Of a DNA stretch of 57,444 nt, positions 20,233 through 29,289 are shown piece by piece. Both the position numbers and the translations under genes were made by a program. The stretch's first letter is position 1. Each line of letters opens with the position of its first letter. This DNA comes from Pigoraptor chileana (taxonomy: Eukaryota > Opisthokonta > Filasterea): contig CALSCR010004352.1 in assembly GCA_943704495.1 (NCBI GenBank), forward strand, positions 1 to 57,444. The letters are read 5' to 3'. Below the pieces are notes generated by a model. The model ran no database searches and was not told where the DNA came from. It saw nothing but the letters and a program-made list of their open reading frames with translations.

Positions 20233-20564
20233 TTAGAACCGTGGTGGCGCGGCGGTCCGCGGGTAAACTCAGAACTGTGGTGGCGGCGGTTCCGTACGGG
20301 TAAACAAAGCACCGTGGTGGCACTGTTCACACTGTTCAAACAAGCGAGGGTGTGGCAAAAATCGTCCCAGCATTGTGTTCTTGACATGAAGTCCGGCCTA
20401 AATCTGAAGAGAGCGTCGACGATTTCGAGGGGGAACGTCTTGCGCATGCCCCACAACTCGTCGCAATCGGTTCGGATGTCGAGTACCGGTGATCGACGCG
20501 GTCGGACCAGTCCGAGACTCACCCTGGTGTTCTTACCCGGTTGGGCACTCTCGAGGTGTAGCAT
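20079..20564 (-). CDS. hypothetical exon running into dispersed repeats
   Basis: About 75 residues from ATG 20564 look protein-like (DELWGMRKTFPLEIVDAL, CWDDFCHTLACL). The remaining ~85 residues are encoded by hairpin and MITE copies and are unlikely to be native. A consensus splice donor (GGTAAGAA) at about 20536, with an open Cys-rich frame upstream to about 20700 on the same strand, suggests a multi-exon gene of which this is a piece. No family recognised. Confidence 0.25.
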   Translation of the reverse strand: MLHLESAQPGKNTRVSLGLVRPRRSPVLDIRTDCDELWGMRKTFPLEIVDALFRFRPDFMSRTQCWDDFCHTLACLNSVNSATTVLCLPVRNRRHHSSEFTRGPPRHHGSKGLSQISSCPRSFSLFEDYLNALKKSVHRGERRTRSTVRKSCFVRAPLVFD

Positions 20565-20914
20565 ACGGGGGCGTAGCAGACGGGATGGGCGACGTTATTG
20601 CCCCCGCGAGCTGTCACGGAGCCGTTGACAAAAATGCAGTCAAGACACCCGCGGTGGTGCGGGAGAGCTGGGCGGAAGAATTGTCTAATGCTTGTGCCAC
20701 AAAAAAGGAGCGCTCTGCCCCTCGCTGGGTTTCAGAGCCACGGAAATAATGCTCTATCGTCACAGTGATCAATGCATAAACAATGCTCTTTCCAAAAGAA
20801 CTCTTGTGTTTTGGTTAACGTTGCTATCGGAGTGCTTGTTGTAAGATTTGTTCTTGTTCACACCAACATTGAAAGGATTGTATTTTGTTATGTTGCAGTC
20901 TTCACGAGAAACGG

Positions 20915-21862
20915 CTACTGCGTCTTTTCCGCATCGTCAGAATAGCCGAAGTTCAAAAATGCGCAGATTTGTTCGAGCTTTCGGTTCATCTCTGCTCTCT
21001 CGAGCCGTGCCTGTTCGCGCTCGAGCTGTGCCTGTTCGCGCTCGAGCTGTGCCTGTTCGCGCTCGAGCTGTGCTTGTTCGAGCTCCATTCGAAAATAGAA
21101 ATACCTCGATACGCCAAAACGATCCGATGCACCCCTGACATCCCCGAGCACGCGGAGAAGCCGCTCGTAGCCGATGCCATGCAAACAAGATAGGTCCACA
21201 CGTGACCCGTAATTGCGCTTGACATCGTCGTAGTACTTTCTCGTATGCCTGAATACATCTGACAGGATGACAACGGGAAGATTTCCGTCGCCATCACCAC
21301 TGACATCCCCGAACAGCCTAATGAGTTTGGGCGTATACGCACTTCGAGAGCGTAGCATGGGGTCTCCAACGATGACGATCGCTTTCAGATGTTCGTACGG
21401 CACCGGCCCATGGTTAAACGTATCGATGCCGTTTGAACCGATGTGCAAAATATGGAACGATGATTCGCTCATGTCGGCAATCTTGCGCTTGGTGTCGTTC
21501 AGCGCGGCATCAATCTGGCGCTTCGTGACATCAATCTGGCGCTTGGAGTCGGTGGTCGAGTCAATGTTAAGCTTCAATTCGGCGAAATGGCTGTCAATGT
21601 TGCTGTTCGAATTAGCGAAAGAGGCGTTAATCTTGAGCTTCAAGTTGGCTGATTTGGCGTCAATCGCAAACTTCTCTTGCTCAAGCAGCTGCTGCAGCAT
21701 TTCGGCGCCGACAGACGCGATATCCTCATCGAACACGATTACGAGGGTCTTCATTCTTTTGTCACGTCGTAAGCTATCAACAAAAACTCTCCTCCACCAA
21801 CGCTGAACACGAATAACTGCTTCTAGCTCCTTTGGCACAAAAGCACCGATCAACTTAATCAA
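20915..21862 (-). CDS. IQ-motif and coiled-coil protein, 5' end uncertain
   Basis: The frame is open from the TGA at about 21899 without an ATG until 21754, so the true N-terminus is unclear; a TTG sits at 21862. Early residues AVIRVQRWWRRVF form an IQ-like, calmodulin-binding helix. They are followed by a long helix with repeated KRQIDxxK elements, a globular stretch of about 130 residues (HILHIGSNGID, VVILSDVFRHTRKYY) that I do not recognise, and a C-terminal coiled coil with four copies of the 7-residue unit LEREQAQ (21-bp DNA repeat). An AAAATTGA lies further upstream at 21961. Cytosolic, possibly calcium-linked scaffolding; function unknown. Confidence 0.5.
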   Translation of the reverse strand: MIKLIGAFVPKELEAVIRVQRWWRRVFVDSLRRDKRMKTLVIVFDEDIASVGAEMLQQLLEQEKFAIDAKSANLKLKINASFANSNSNIDSHFAELKLNIDSTTDSKRQIDVTKRQIDAALNDTKRKIADMSESSFHILHIGSNGIDTFNHGPVPYEHLKAIVIVGDPMLRSRSAYTPKLIRLFGDVSGDGDGNLPVVILSDVFRHTRKYYDDVKRNYGSRVDLSCLHGIGYERLLRVLGDVRGASDRFGVSRYFYFRMELEQAQLEREQAQLEREQAQLEREQARLERAEMNRKLEQICAFLNFGYSDDAEKTQ

Positions 21863-21899
21863 AGTTGCGCTATGTGGAAGCCCCCTCGCAAAAGCGAGT

Positions 21900-22344
21900 C
21901 ACTGAAGTGTGTTGACCATTTTTGCTCTGCTTGTATTGGGGTCGGGAACAACACACATTTTCAATTTTTCCAAAGCCGAAATCTCGCAATTTCACCAGTA
22001 TGATCAATCAGGCAGTGTGACATTGAAAATTTCAAATATAATTGTTACGAGCTTTCGGCGGAAATGTATTAAATTCGCATCAAACAATTCAAACTTGACG
22101 GCACTTCACCGCTACAACAACTCACATAGCCGTTTTCTCAGTCCAACACCAACAGCACAATCCGACGCATTGGTGGGATCATGACGAAAGCATTTCAGTT
22201 CAAGAACGAAGTAAAAGAATGACACGGCGTATTTTCGTCTCAGCAAATGACAACATAGACATGTTAAATAACCGTTTAGGCACGATCGTATACGAGAGAA
22301 GAGGCCGGATGACTACGAGAGAAGAGGCCGGATGACTACGAGAG
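21900..22344. other. intergenic stretch
   Basis: AT-rich; a 23-bp tandem repeat (ACGAGAGAAGAGGCCGGATG unit, about 2.5 copies) lies at 22290-22348. A plus-strand frame from 21909 begins with a hydrophobic segment but is otherwise unconvincing. Confidence 0.5.
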
Positions 22345-22584
22345 AAGTTCGGACCGATTGAGTGCATTCACTTCAACGGGAGTCTAAAGGGGAGGGGGTG
22401 TCGAGTGGACACGCACACGTGCATTGCGCAGGGGATGATTGCGCTGGAAGGGTTGAAAGCCGTGGCGCAGTATGCGGGAAGAAAGGGCATACCGTTGATT
22501 GCGGAAACGCCATGCGGGGGTGGAAGCAAAGGCGGAGATAGAGGCAATTTGTGCGTTTGTACAGAGCGTTGTTTAGCGGACTGA
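22345..22584 (+). pseudogene. C-terminal relic of an AP endonuclease (endonuclease IV family)
   Basis: A start-less open frame of 79 codons reads ECIHFNGSLKGRG, then RVDTHTCIAQG, GMIALEGLKA and IPLIAETP. This follows the endonuclease IV order HxNDSK..GS..DRHxxIGxG..GxxxF...IPxIxETP. Several metal-site or conserved residues are altered (NDS to NGS, DRH to DTH, IGEG to IAQG), and the N-terminal two thirds of a ~280-residue enzyme is absent. Endonuclease IV cleaves abasic sites using zinc; this fragment could not. Flanked by a tandem repeat on the left and MITE copies on the right. Confidence 0.55.
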
Positions 22585-22699
22585 GATAATGGGGTAAGTT
22601 TTGGTTGTGCTTTATTTGCAAGATTGAACTGTTGACTTAAACTTTGGTATGATTAAGTTAATACTTAGAGTGTGTAGTCACAGGGTGCCAGCAGGGATC

Positions 22700-22805
22700 C
22701 ACTCTCGTCGAGAGCGTTCAAGAAATCCTCAAACAAAAACTGAAGGATCACGGATCCCATTGGGCGCTCTGGAAGAGACGCGGACAAAACGAGATTTGCA
22801 GGACC
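22700..22805 (+). mobile_element. MITE-like element
   Basis: Palindrome CTCTCGTCGAGAG, then AATCCTCAAACAAAAACTGAA and CGCGGACAAAACGAGATTTG, with a small insertion before the last block. Confidence 0.65.
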
Positions 22806-22882
22806 CTATAGCCGATTGATCAATCGATTAAAAAGCGACCAATGCAAATAAGGATATTTCATTCTGAGGAGAATGTCCACCA

Positions 22883-23010
22883 ATCTATCCTCTCGTCGAG
22901 AGCGCCCAATGGGAAATGTCTGCAAATCTCGTTGTGTCTGCACTTCTACTGCAAAGGGACCGCAAAGTTTTGATCGTGCTCCTTCAGTTGTTGTTTGAGA
23001 ATTACTTAAA
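22883..23010 (-). mobile_element. MITE-like element, diverged, reversed
   Basis: CTCTCGTCGAGAG, CAAATCTCGTTGTGTCTG and TGCTCCTTCAGTTGTTGTTT occur in the reverse orientation of the copy at 22700. Confidence 0.55.
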
Positions 23011-23127
23011 CAAGAGTGGATCTTTGTGGCGCCCTGCGAACACAGTAGTGAGCGGCAGACATGCTCGTTGTTTACAACATGGGTGAGATTCGGTTACAAC
23101 AACAATCTCATTTGGCAATGCTGCCCG

Positions 23128-23448
23128 ATGGAGCTCGTGCTTGAAATCGTACAGTTTCTCTCAAATTACAATCGTACAAGACTTGCTCATGCGTGCCAAC
23201 TCCAATATTCATTCTATTGTAATGAGCTTACATTTCGAGCATGCGATTTGGCATATGTTCGTTACCGCGTGCATGTGCGATATGGTTGCTTTTGGACATC
23301 ATTTCCGCTCAAACATCTAGCTGATGTGTCTGCATTGGGCGGCGTACATACGCTAATTCTGAAAAAAGGTAATTTCTTCATTATCCAAAGGTTGGCGCGT
23401 AGCCGGCCTTCCCACTGTACGGCTGAATGTTTTCGCAGAGATTTTTAA
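23128..23448 (+). pseudogene. truncated F-box/LRR gene
   Basis: From ATG 23128, MELVLEIVQFLSNYN...RLAHACQ is F-box-like. After about 65 residues a single LRR unit (DVSALGGVHTLIL) follows and the frame then runs into the duplicated segment to 23448. The intact homologue at 14655 has about thirteen LRRs, so the body of the protein is missing. The join to the duplicated block lies at the LRR tail, the same place where the broken nuclease-kinase gene is fused at 19621. Confidence 0.55.
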
Positions 23449-23635
23449 CCTTCATGTCAAGCTTAGCCGCAATAGTGGCATCTTTCCGGAAAAGATCCTC
23501 TCGGAGCTTGGCAATCGTCGCATCCTTCTCCGCGAGAGTGTTGTAAAACGGAAGTTCCATAATCATCGGAGCCTCGTAAATTTCCACAATTCCTGTGTAA
23601 TTCGACGTGGTGCCAGCGCTCCATTGTGTCGACAT
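23381..23635 (-). CDS. small coiled-coil protein, duplicate B
   Basis: 84 residues from ATG 23635. Same plan as the protein at 19694: polar N-terminus with STQWSAGTTSNYTG, coiled coil with two EKDATIAKLRED-type units, short tail. It differs from copy A by about ten substitutions and one extra Ala in the second unit. Both copies keep an open frame after duplication, which hints at constraint. Function unknown. Confidence 0.55.
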   Translation of the reverse strand: MSTQWSAGTTSNYTGIVEIYEAPMIMELPFYNTLAEKDATIAKLREDLFRKDATIAAKLDMKVKNLCENIQPYSGKAGYAPTFG

Positions 23636-23730
23636 TCTGTTCGAAGGAATACTTGTTAATCAAATAAGAATTTATTTCGCAGAAAGACAATCTCGAACAT
23701 ACACAACCATTGACGTCAAAAACAAACTAT

Positions 23731-23831
23731 TAGCGCGTCCGCCGCTCACCACGGTGTCCGCTCTCTTTGAGAGCGTTTAAGCAATCCTCAAACAAACTGA
23801 AGGAGCGCGGACAAGACGAGATTTGCGACAG
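23731..23831 (+). mobile_element. MITE-like element, full copy
   Basis: GTCCGCCGCTCACCACGG, palindrome GCTCTCTTTGAGAGC, CAATCCTCAAACAAACTGAA, GGAGCGCGGACAAGACGAG; about 100 bp, part of duplication B. Confidence 0.75.
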
Positions 23832-24427
23832 TCGCTTAGAACCGTGGTGGCGCGGCGGTCCGTGCGGGGTAAACAAAGCACCGTGGTAGCGCGGCGGTCC
23901 GGGGTAAACGAAGCACCGTGGTGGCGCGCGCGGTCCGTGCCCAGCTCTGCCCTACACATCGGACAGGTAGCCTTCTGTGCCAGCGTCGTCCACCTATGCA
24001 AGCACTGCTTATCAAACGTGTGCTTACAAGAGAGCGTAACGCACGGCACGTTGTCCTCAAAACAAATGCTACAATATCCATCATGTACTTCGCTGTTTGC
24101 GATCCATTTTTGAAGTCTATTGAATTGCCAGTTCTCAACCGTTTCTTTCCCTGTCTTTACCAACGTTGATATGCACACCCAACAGCAAACAATTCCCACG
24201 ACATAAGGATTCATCGTGACTTCCAACAAAATTAAACACAGGGCAAAAATCCACGGCATGAAAGGCTTGGCTGCCAGATAGACCGTAAAGAAACTGTTTT
24301 CTGTCAAGCTGTACGAGACTGTACATAGAGCAGAATACCAAAACAACTGCGCAATCGTTGACTCAAACACAAAGTACATTTCGAACATGAGGAGAAATGA
24401 ACAAATAACGTGCCCGAGTTTTATCAT
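23777..24427 (-). CDS. membrane-anchored RING-H2 E3 ubiquitin ligase
   Basis: RING E3s bring an E2-ubiquitin to a substrate. Start ATG 24427; 216 residues. Four hydrophobic helices lie in about residues 5-110, then a cytosolic RING: CSICFEDNVPCVTLSC, KHTFDKQCLHRW, CPMCRAEL, with the C3H2C3 zinc ligands present. The RING resembles those of RNF transmembrane ligases such as the TMEM129/RNF121 layout, but I cannot assign a subfamily. After the RING the last ~45 residues are encoded by three hairpin copies and part of a MITE, so the native stop seems lost and replaced. The E2 at 13718 is a candidate partner. Confidence 0.8.
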   Translation of the reverse strand: MIKLGHVICSFLLMFEMYFVFESTIAQLFWYSALCTVSYSLTENSFFTVYLAAKPFMPWIFALCLILLEVTMNPYVVGIVCCWVCISTLVKTGKETVENWQFNRLQKWIANSEVHDGYCSICFEDNVPCVTLSCKHTFDKQCLHRWTTLAQKATCPMCRAELGTDRARHHGASFTPDRRATTVLCLPRTDRRATTVLSDCRKSRLVRAPSVCLRIA

Positions 24428-24591
24428 GTCTTTGCTACTGGACACACAAATTATTTGCGCGTTCCGCCGCGCCCCACAGTGTTTGTTCTCTCGCTTGTTA
24501 TGAACACACGCCTGTGCTAAACACGATCCAATTTAAAAAAATACGTGTACGAACCGTGCAAACGAAAACACCATATCCCTCTAAGCCCCGA

Positions 24592-24668
24592 ATGCCTCAA
24601 AACGAGCACAGTATGCCTCAAAACGAGCACAGTATGCCTCAAAACGAGCACAGTATGCCTCAAAACGA
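24592..24668 (+). repeat. 21-bp tandem repeat, about 3.5 copies
   Basis: Unit beginning ATGCCTCAAAACGAGCACAG, directly followed by a minus-oriented GTGCG/CGCAC hairpin (24672-24694). Confidence 0.85.
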
Positions 24669-25835
24669 ACCCCGCGGTGTGCGGCGGAACGCACTGAGGA
24701 CTTCATCGTCCGAATAATCGCCAAACATGTACGTGCGGATTCCGAATATGAACGTCGCCGGCGTGAACTCGTCCTCCGGGATTTGATTCAGCATGTGTTG
24801 TGGGATGCCCCGGCCCATTAACTGCTCGTAAATCGTTTGGAGCTGGTAATGGTCGCACTTTTGCAGTTCGATCCGGATGTCGAATCGGCCGTCGCGATAG
24901 AACGCCGGATCTAACTGTTCTAGGTGATTCGTGGTCGCTACGAATATGCTGCCGTCTTGGGTGAGCGTTCCCTGCAGCAGATTTAGAAGGTACTCGAGCG
25001 TAAACTTAGTTTGCTGTCGATCTGCGGTCCTCTTGTGAACCACGTCTGTCATTGCGTCAATGTCTTCGAACACGATGATGCCGCCGTTTGCACAATTCTT
25101 ATTCACGTGGTCGAAGATGGTCTGCAGTTCCTCGTTGCTTTGAACTGTGTTGAGGTGCACGTAGTAGATGTTCTTGCGCAGGTGTGTGGCGATCGCGAAG
25201 ATTGCGGACGTCTTTCCTGTTCCAGGTTCGCCGTAGAGCAGCACTCCAAGTTTGTTTGGCAGTCCCAGTCGGACTAGGGAGCTTTTCTTTTGCGCAAAGC
25301 ATTCCAAACTGCTCTTGAGCCGGAGCATATCGAGCTTGCGAATGTAGAGGGTGTCCAAAGGTTTGCTTTTTTCGTTAATGAGGTTGACGGACACCGACGT
25401 TTTGGTCTTTTCTATGGTTATGCACTTTGGCGGTGCAGTTTTGGCCATCTTTGCCAGCTCTTTGGCATCCACGTCAGCTTGAGTGAGAATGTTCATTTGT
25501 TCTTCAAAGCGTTCAAACTCTGGATTCCTTACCGTCTCTCTGTCGGTGATCTCCCTCATGATGGAGACGCTATAAATCTTGGCTTCATATGGTGTGTCAG
25601 TATGAACGATAGTTCTTGCGCCTAACTCGCGGATGAACTTGTAGAACTTGGCAGACAGCTCGCGATCAGAATTGGTTGCACTGCCCGTTGTTAAAAGTCT
25701 CAACGGCAAAATGTTTGCAGGTTTTTTCTCGCATTCCTGATCGGCGGCGGCAGTGGCAGCCATTGTCTCGAATGCCGACTTGTAAATGTCTTGCTCGTGT
25801 GCTGGTAGCGACCAGCCCGACATGTAGATTGCCAT
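24660..25835 (-). CDS. BCS1-like AAA ATPase
   Basis: AAA ATPases of the BCS1 group remodel or translocate folded proteins; the mitochondrial member acts on complex III, and relatives are common in giant viruses. Start ATG 25835; 391 residues. About 1-175 are a divergent N-domain. The AAA module begins near 185: Walker A GEPGTGKTS, Walker B GGIIVFEDIDA, sensor 1 FVATTNHLEQLDPAF, arginine finger region YRDGRFDIRI, and a small C-terminal helical part. No transmembrane helix or presequence is apparent, unlike mitochondrial BCS1. The last ~11 residues (AFRRTPRG) come from a hairpin copy in sense orientation, so the C-terminus is repeat-derived. Confidence 0.85.
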   Translation of the reverse strand: MAIYMSGWSLPAHEQDIYKSAFETMAATAAADQECEKKPANILPLRLLTTGSATNSDRELSAKFYKFIRELGARTIVHTDTPYEAKIYSVSIMREITDRETVRNPEFERFEEQMNILTQADVDAKELAKMAKTAPPKCITIEKTKTSVSVNLINEKSKPLDTLYIRKLDMLRLKSSLECFAQKKSSLVRLGLPNKLGVLLYGEPGTGKTSAIFAIATHLRKNIYYVHLNTVQSNEELQTIFDHVNKNCANGGIIVFEDIDAMTDVVHKRTADRQQTKFTLEYLLNLLQGTLTQDGSIFVATTNHLEQLDPAFYRDGRFDIRIELQKCDHYQLQTIYEQLMGRGIPQHMLNQIPEDEFTPATFIFGIRTYMFGDYSDDEVLSAFRRTPRGSF

Positions 25836-25897
25836 GCTGCTGTTACTCAAAAGCAGTCATCAACCACTGATGGTGTGTTGTGAGTTTCTTGATATTC

Positions 25898-26998
25898 TTA
25901 CACAATATCCTTGCCGAAAAATACAAACCTGCCACTTGCGATTTGACTTTGCAGTGTCGCGTAAATGTCGCGTATGTTCATTTTTGTGGCAAACAGGGCG
26001 AGTTCGTGGTGCGCGATTACTACATTGAGCATTGGAAATGCTTTCTTTAAAACCGAAATGATCGCCACTTCCAGCGAGGTCGTTTGGTTGATTGAGTAAT
26101 CGGACTGGAAGGTACTATCAAATGACTTGGTATAGTCAAGACGAACGGACGTTCCGCTCTGGCTCACTCTGCAATGGCATTCCTTATTGTGTCCCGAACG
26201 TACGAATTTGGAAGAAGATCCGTGAACAAACGAACCGACCGATCCACTGCGTTAGACCTTGGCCGTGTACAAGAAGCCCCCGAGAATTCGACGAGCTGAC
26301 AGTCGTCTCGACACTTCCTGAAGGTAAGCGAAACAGGCTCGTCGAATGACACCGTCATTTCTGGCAATTTCAAGGAGAGCGAAACCCACTCTTCAGTGTA
26401 GGTAATCTCGTCCAGATTCTCGACCTTGACTCGCTGATGGTCTTTCACGAGATGGGCACGTCTCCGGGTTTTCATTGACATACGAAACAAGCGACTTCAT
26501 GAGCGGGACGTTGCTCTCAAACTGAATTGACACTGTCTTCTGAGCGACAGGTGCTACTCCAACCTCAATCACAGGCCTACGTACTCCAACAATTCGTTCC
26601 AAAACCTTGCGCACAACTCTCGTAATGAATCTGCGCAATCTCTGTACGAACTCGATGATTGCGTAAGCGTTGACTCCATATTTGCGAACGGATTGCTCGA
26701 TCTCTTTAATGAGCGACGTTATGATCAGCTTGCTCTCTTCGATCGTGAGAACCACGAACAAGTTCATCGAGGTTCTCAGAATCCCGTGGCTGTTCAGTGA
26801 TTCGAGGATCGGGCTTTGGTGACTTAGAACGCTCATTGCGCGTTCCGTCGCGCACCACGGGTTCGTAGTTTTGCGAGCGGTTTCGTTGTGTGCGAGCGGT
26901 TTCGTAGTTATGCGAACGGTTTGATTGTTGGCGGGTTGGTTTCCAATTCCGCACTTTTGTGGTTTAGGGCAGATTTGTTGTGCTACTGCACTCGTCAT
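25898..26998 (-). pseudogene. unknown gene broken by two frame changes
   Basis: Three consecutive minus-strand frames join into one protein-like sequence: 26998 to about 26450, about 26450 to 26164, and 26167 to 25898. The start follows GGGAAAAAATGA. The first part contains a hairpin copy in frame near 26838-26860, then a helical region (ESKLIITSLIKEIEQSV, RRFITRVVRKVLERI). The second has beta-like repeats (EEWVSLSLKLPEMTVSFDE) and the third ends in RFVFFGKDIV. One shift is in the +1 direction and the other in -1. Its 3' part is duplicated in decayed form at 27840-28005. No family recognised. Confidence 0.5.
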
Positions 26999-27077
26999 TT
27001 TTTCCCATTTTGTTAACCAAAAAAACACGCACCCCCGCCCCCCACCACACACACCCACCACACACCCACCACACACA

Positions 27078-27398
27078 CTAACCGCGGATGCCGTGCACTA
27101 CTATTGTGACAGATTTAAGCAGCTGGTCTTCCCCTGCTTCTGTGTCAATGACGTTATGAAAGAAGTCTATTTTTGATGCAGGAAATCCCCGATCTCCACC
27201 TGCAGCGATTTTCATCCAGTAAATCCTGCCTTGGCGGTCCATAACCTTGACTAGATCTTTCAAATGCGCCTTGCGTATACCATACTCACATCCGTATGTA
27301 AGTGTTACAGGTTCTGGGAGCGATTTAGCCAGCTCGAACACTCGATCGGCCATTTGAAAGAATGATTTTAATCCACAGTGGACAACACGAACTATCAT
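27078..27398 (-). CDS. hypothetical protein, 106 aa
   Basis: Start ATG 27398, directly preceded by TAGGGAAAAAATGA, a leader shared with the gene at 26998. Upstream stand four tandem hairpin copies (27411-27550). The protein is compact and mixed, with a basic central helix (RKAHLKDLVKVMDRQGRIYW), no membrane segment and no motif I know. It lies head-to-tail 80 nt upstream of the broken gene at 26998, on the same strand, so they might share a transcript. Confidence 0.55.
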   Translation of the reverse strand: MIVRVVHCGLKSFFQMADRVFELAKSLPEPVTLTYGCEYGIRKAHLKDLVKVMDRQGRIYWMKIAAGGDRGFPASKIDFFHNVIDTEAGEDQLLKSVTIVVHGIRG

Positions 27399-27410
27399 TT
27401 TTTCCCTAGG

Positions 27411-27550
27411 CACGGACCGCCGCGCCACCACGGTGCTTAGTTTGATTAGGCACGGACCGCCGCGCCACCACGGTGCTTAGTTTGATCGCACTGACCGCCG
27501 CGCCACCACGGTGCTTAGTTTGATCGCACTGACCGCCGCGCCTCTACGGT
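27411..27550 (+). repeat. four tandem hairpin copies, GCAC..GTGC type
   Basis: CACGGACCGCCGCGCCACCA copies at 27411, 27451, 27489 and 27527, spaced 38-40 bp by CGGTGCTTAGTTTGAT. They sit upstream of the start at 27398. Confidence 0.9.
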
Positions 27551-27636
27551 GCTTGGGACTGTCCTCAAATCTCGTTTTGTTTGCGCTCCTTCAGTTTTTG
27601 TTTGAAACTTCTTTGACACCGTGGTGAGCGGCGGAC
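27549..27636 (-). mobile_element. MITE-like element, reversed
   Basis: CAAATCTCGTTTTGTTTGCG, CTCCTTCAGTTTTTGTTTGA, then CACCGTGGTGAGCGGCGG and CACGCTC; the inner palindrome is deleted. Confidence 0.7.
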
Positions 27637-27839
27637 ACGCTCGTATGTTTTCTTCTGTACGTACATTCTCACAATTAGTGCTTGTGCCGTTCTGATGTGG
27701 CAGTTGTGTCGGACGCACGGAAATGTCGCATTGGTTGCGCAAATATCAATCAGTATATAGAAATCGCGGCGAGCAATTGTCACATATAACGAACTATCAA
27801 CCGGGGTTCGCCAGTGTTGAACTCTCAACTGCTTTGGCG

Positions 27840-28005
27840 TGCGAACAAACAGGGCGAGTTCGTGGTGCGCGATTACCACATTGAGGTGGAAATGCTTTCT
27901 TTAAAACCGAAATGATCGCCACTTCCAGTGAGGTCGTTTGGTTGATTGCGTAATCAGACTGGAAGGCCTATGAAATGACTTGACAAACAAAGAGTCAAGA
28001 CGAAC
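27840..28005 (-). pseudogene. decayed duplicate of 25990-26150
   Basis: Runs of near identity (CAGGGCGAGTTCGTGGTGCG, CTTTAAAACCGAAATGATCG) match the 3' exon of the broken gene at 25898, with small deletions and an in-frame stop. Only the 3' part is present. Confidence 0.8.
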
Positions 28006-28347
28006 CCCATGGCGTCCTTGCCAAATTCAAAAGACTCGGGGGGTCAAAGTCTCTACCGCTAGACGTCATCATGTCGTCACACCCTGTGACACTGACGTCA
28101 CCTCCATGACAGGTTACTACTAATATTAGCTCTCTTGTATTCGTGGGGCTCTTTGTTTACTCTTTCACAGTCTGAGACCGCTGGTCTGATCACCGGTCTT
28201 GTCTTAACTTTTTGCCTCTTTCCTTGTTGAGCTGCGTTCTGTCCGTTTGCAATTGTCCCTTTTTTTGAAAAGTTGAGTTAAACACTTTGTTGTTCATTGG
28301 GGTAAGGTTGGATGTGTTTTGGCTGTTATTACGTTCAAGGAGAGCAA
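28006..28347. other. intergenic stretch, nothing recognised
   Basis: No protein-like frame or repeat. It presumably holds the promoter of the coiled-coil gene at 28348. Confidence 0.5.
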
Positions 28348-29225
28348 ATGTCGACCAAAATGGACAATGAAGTGGATTTCCGTGCGTTGCTTGCTGAGCT
28401 TCGAACGGAGATCGGTGGAGAGATTCGCAAAGCTCTTGCAGAGCAAAGCTGCTCCAACTGCAAGGAGCTACGTTGGGTTCTCGCAAAAAAGGACGACGAG
28501 ATTGAGGAGCTTCGTTTGGCACTCGTGAAGAAGGACGACGAGATTGAGGAGCTTCGTACGGCGCTCGCGAAGAAGGACGACGAGATTGAGGAGCTTCGTA
28601 CGGCGCTCGCGAAGAAGGACGACGAGATTGAGGAGCTTCGTACGGCGCTCGCGAAGAAGGACGACGAGATTGAGAAGCTTCGTTCGGCTCTCGCGAAGCA
28701 GAACGACGTGATTGAAAAGCAGAACGACGAGATTGAGAAGCTTCGTTCGGCTCTCGCGAAGCAGAACGACGTGATTGAAAAGCAGAACGACGTGATTAAG
28801 AAGAAGGATGTTGAGAATGAGCAGCTTCGTGGGGATATCAAAGATCTCAAGGAGGACATGCACTCGTCGATCAAAAAGGAAGTTAACCGTCAAATGGACA
28901 GCATGAGACTCGAACTTGAACGGCTAAGGTTGGTATCGAATGATGTGGACCTTGTGGAACTTTTTTTTGAACGATTAAGGCCGCAAACATGTTCTCAGCA
29001 AGCAGCTAACTGGATATAACGACTTTGCAGGAAGAAGCAACCTGGAAGTTCTGGGCCGTCGACAACGACAAAGTAAACGGCATTATGCCCGAACATTTTT
29101 GGGTATTTTGTGCCAAGTTCTGTGCTTTATGGCCTTGCAATCAGGCACGTGGTATGCTTTTGGCAGCATTCCTCATCACGTGTTGGTTATTTGCTATCCT
29201 TTTCTGTATTCGCGTTGTATCTTGA
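28348..29225 (+). CDS. long coiled-coil protein, probably two exons
   Basis: Start ATG 28348. Residues 50-170 are a parallel coiled coil made of 14-residue units (KKDDEIEELRTALA, then KQNDVIEKQNDE), encoded by 42-bp tandem repeats. The uninterrupted frame stops at 29019. However, CTAAC followed by GACTTTGCAG ending at 29030 is a convincing acceptor. With a donor at 28933 (GTATCG) the second exon gives a tail with a hydrophobic helix (MLLAAFLITCWLFAILFCI, to 29225), making a tail-anchored protein. With a donor at 28929 (GTTGGT) it ends after about 14 polar residues. Membrane anchoring would fit a tether or golgin-like role, but this is inference. Confidence 0.6.
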
Positions 29226-29289
29226 TCTGTTTGGTCGTCGTCTGATTTGGTTTTTCATTTGTTTTCTTTGCATCGTTTGATTTGACAAA

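Larger units (their letters stand above)
19621..20236. repeat. segmental duplication, copy A
   Basis: From an LRR tail through a small minus-strand coiled-coil gene into a MITE-like element, this block is closely matched at 23321-23831. Copy A has nine extra bases (ACAAACTGA region) after the LRR tail. Confidence 0.85.
22585..23127. other. intergenic region with two MITE-like copies
   Basis: It contains the elements at 22700-22805 and 22883-23010 in opposite orientations, which could pair as a long imperfect inverted repeat. No gene seen. Confidence 0.6.
23321..23831. repeat. segmental duplication, copy B
   Basis: Counterpart of 19621-20236: LRR tail, small coiled-coil gene, flank and MITE-like element, with scattered substitutions and small indels. 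Confidence 0.85.

Noticed and set aside
27411-27550. CRISPR array (four ~26-bp repeats)
   Set aside because: Spacers are near identical (TTAGTTTGAT), so this is a tandem duplication of the hairpin element.
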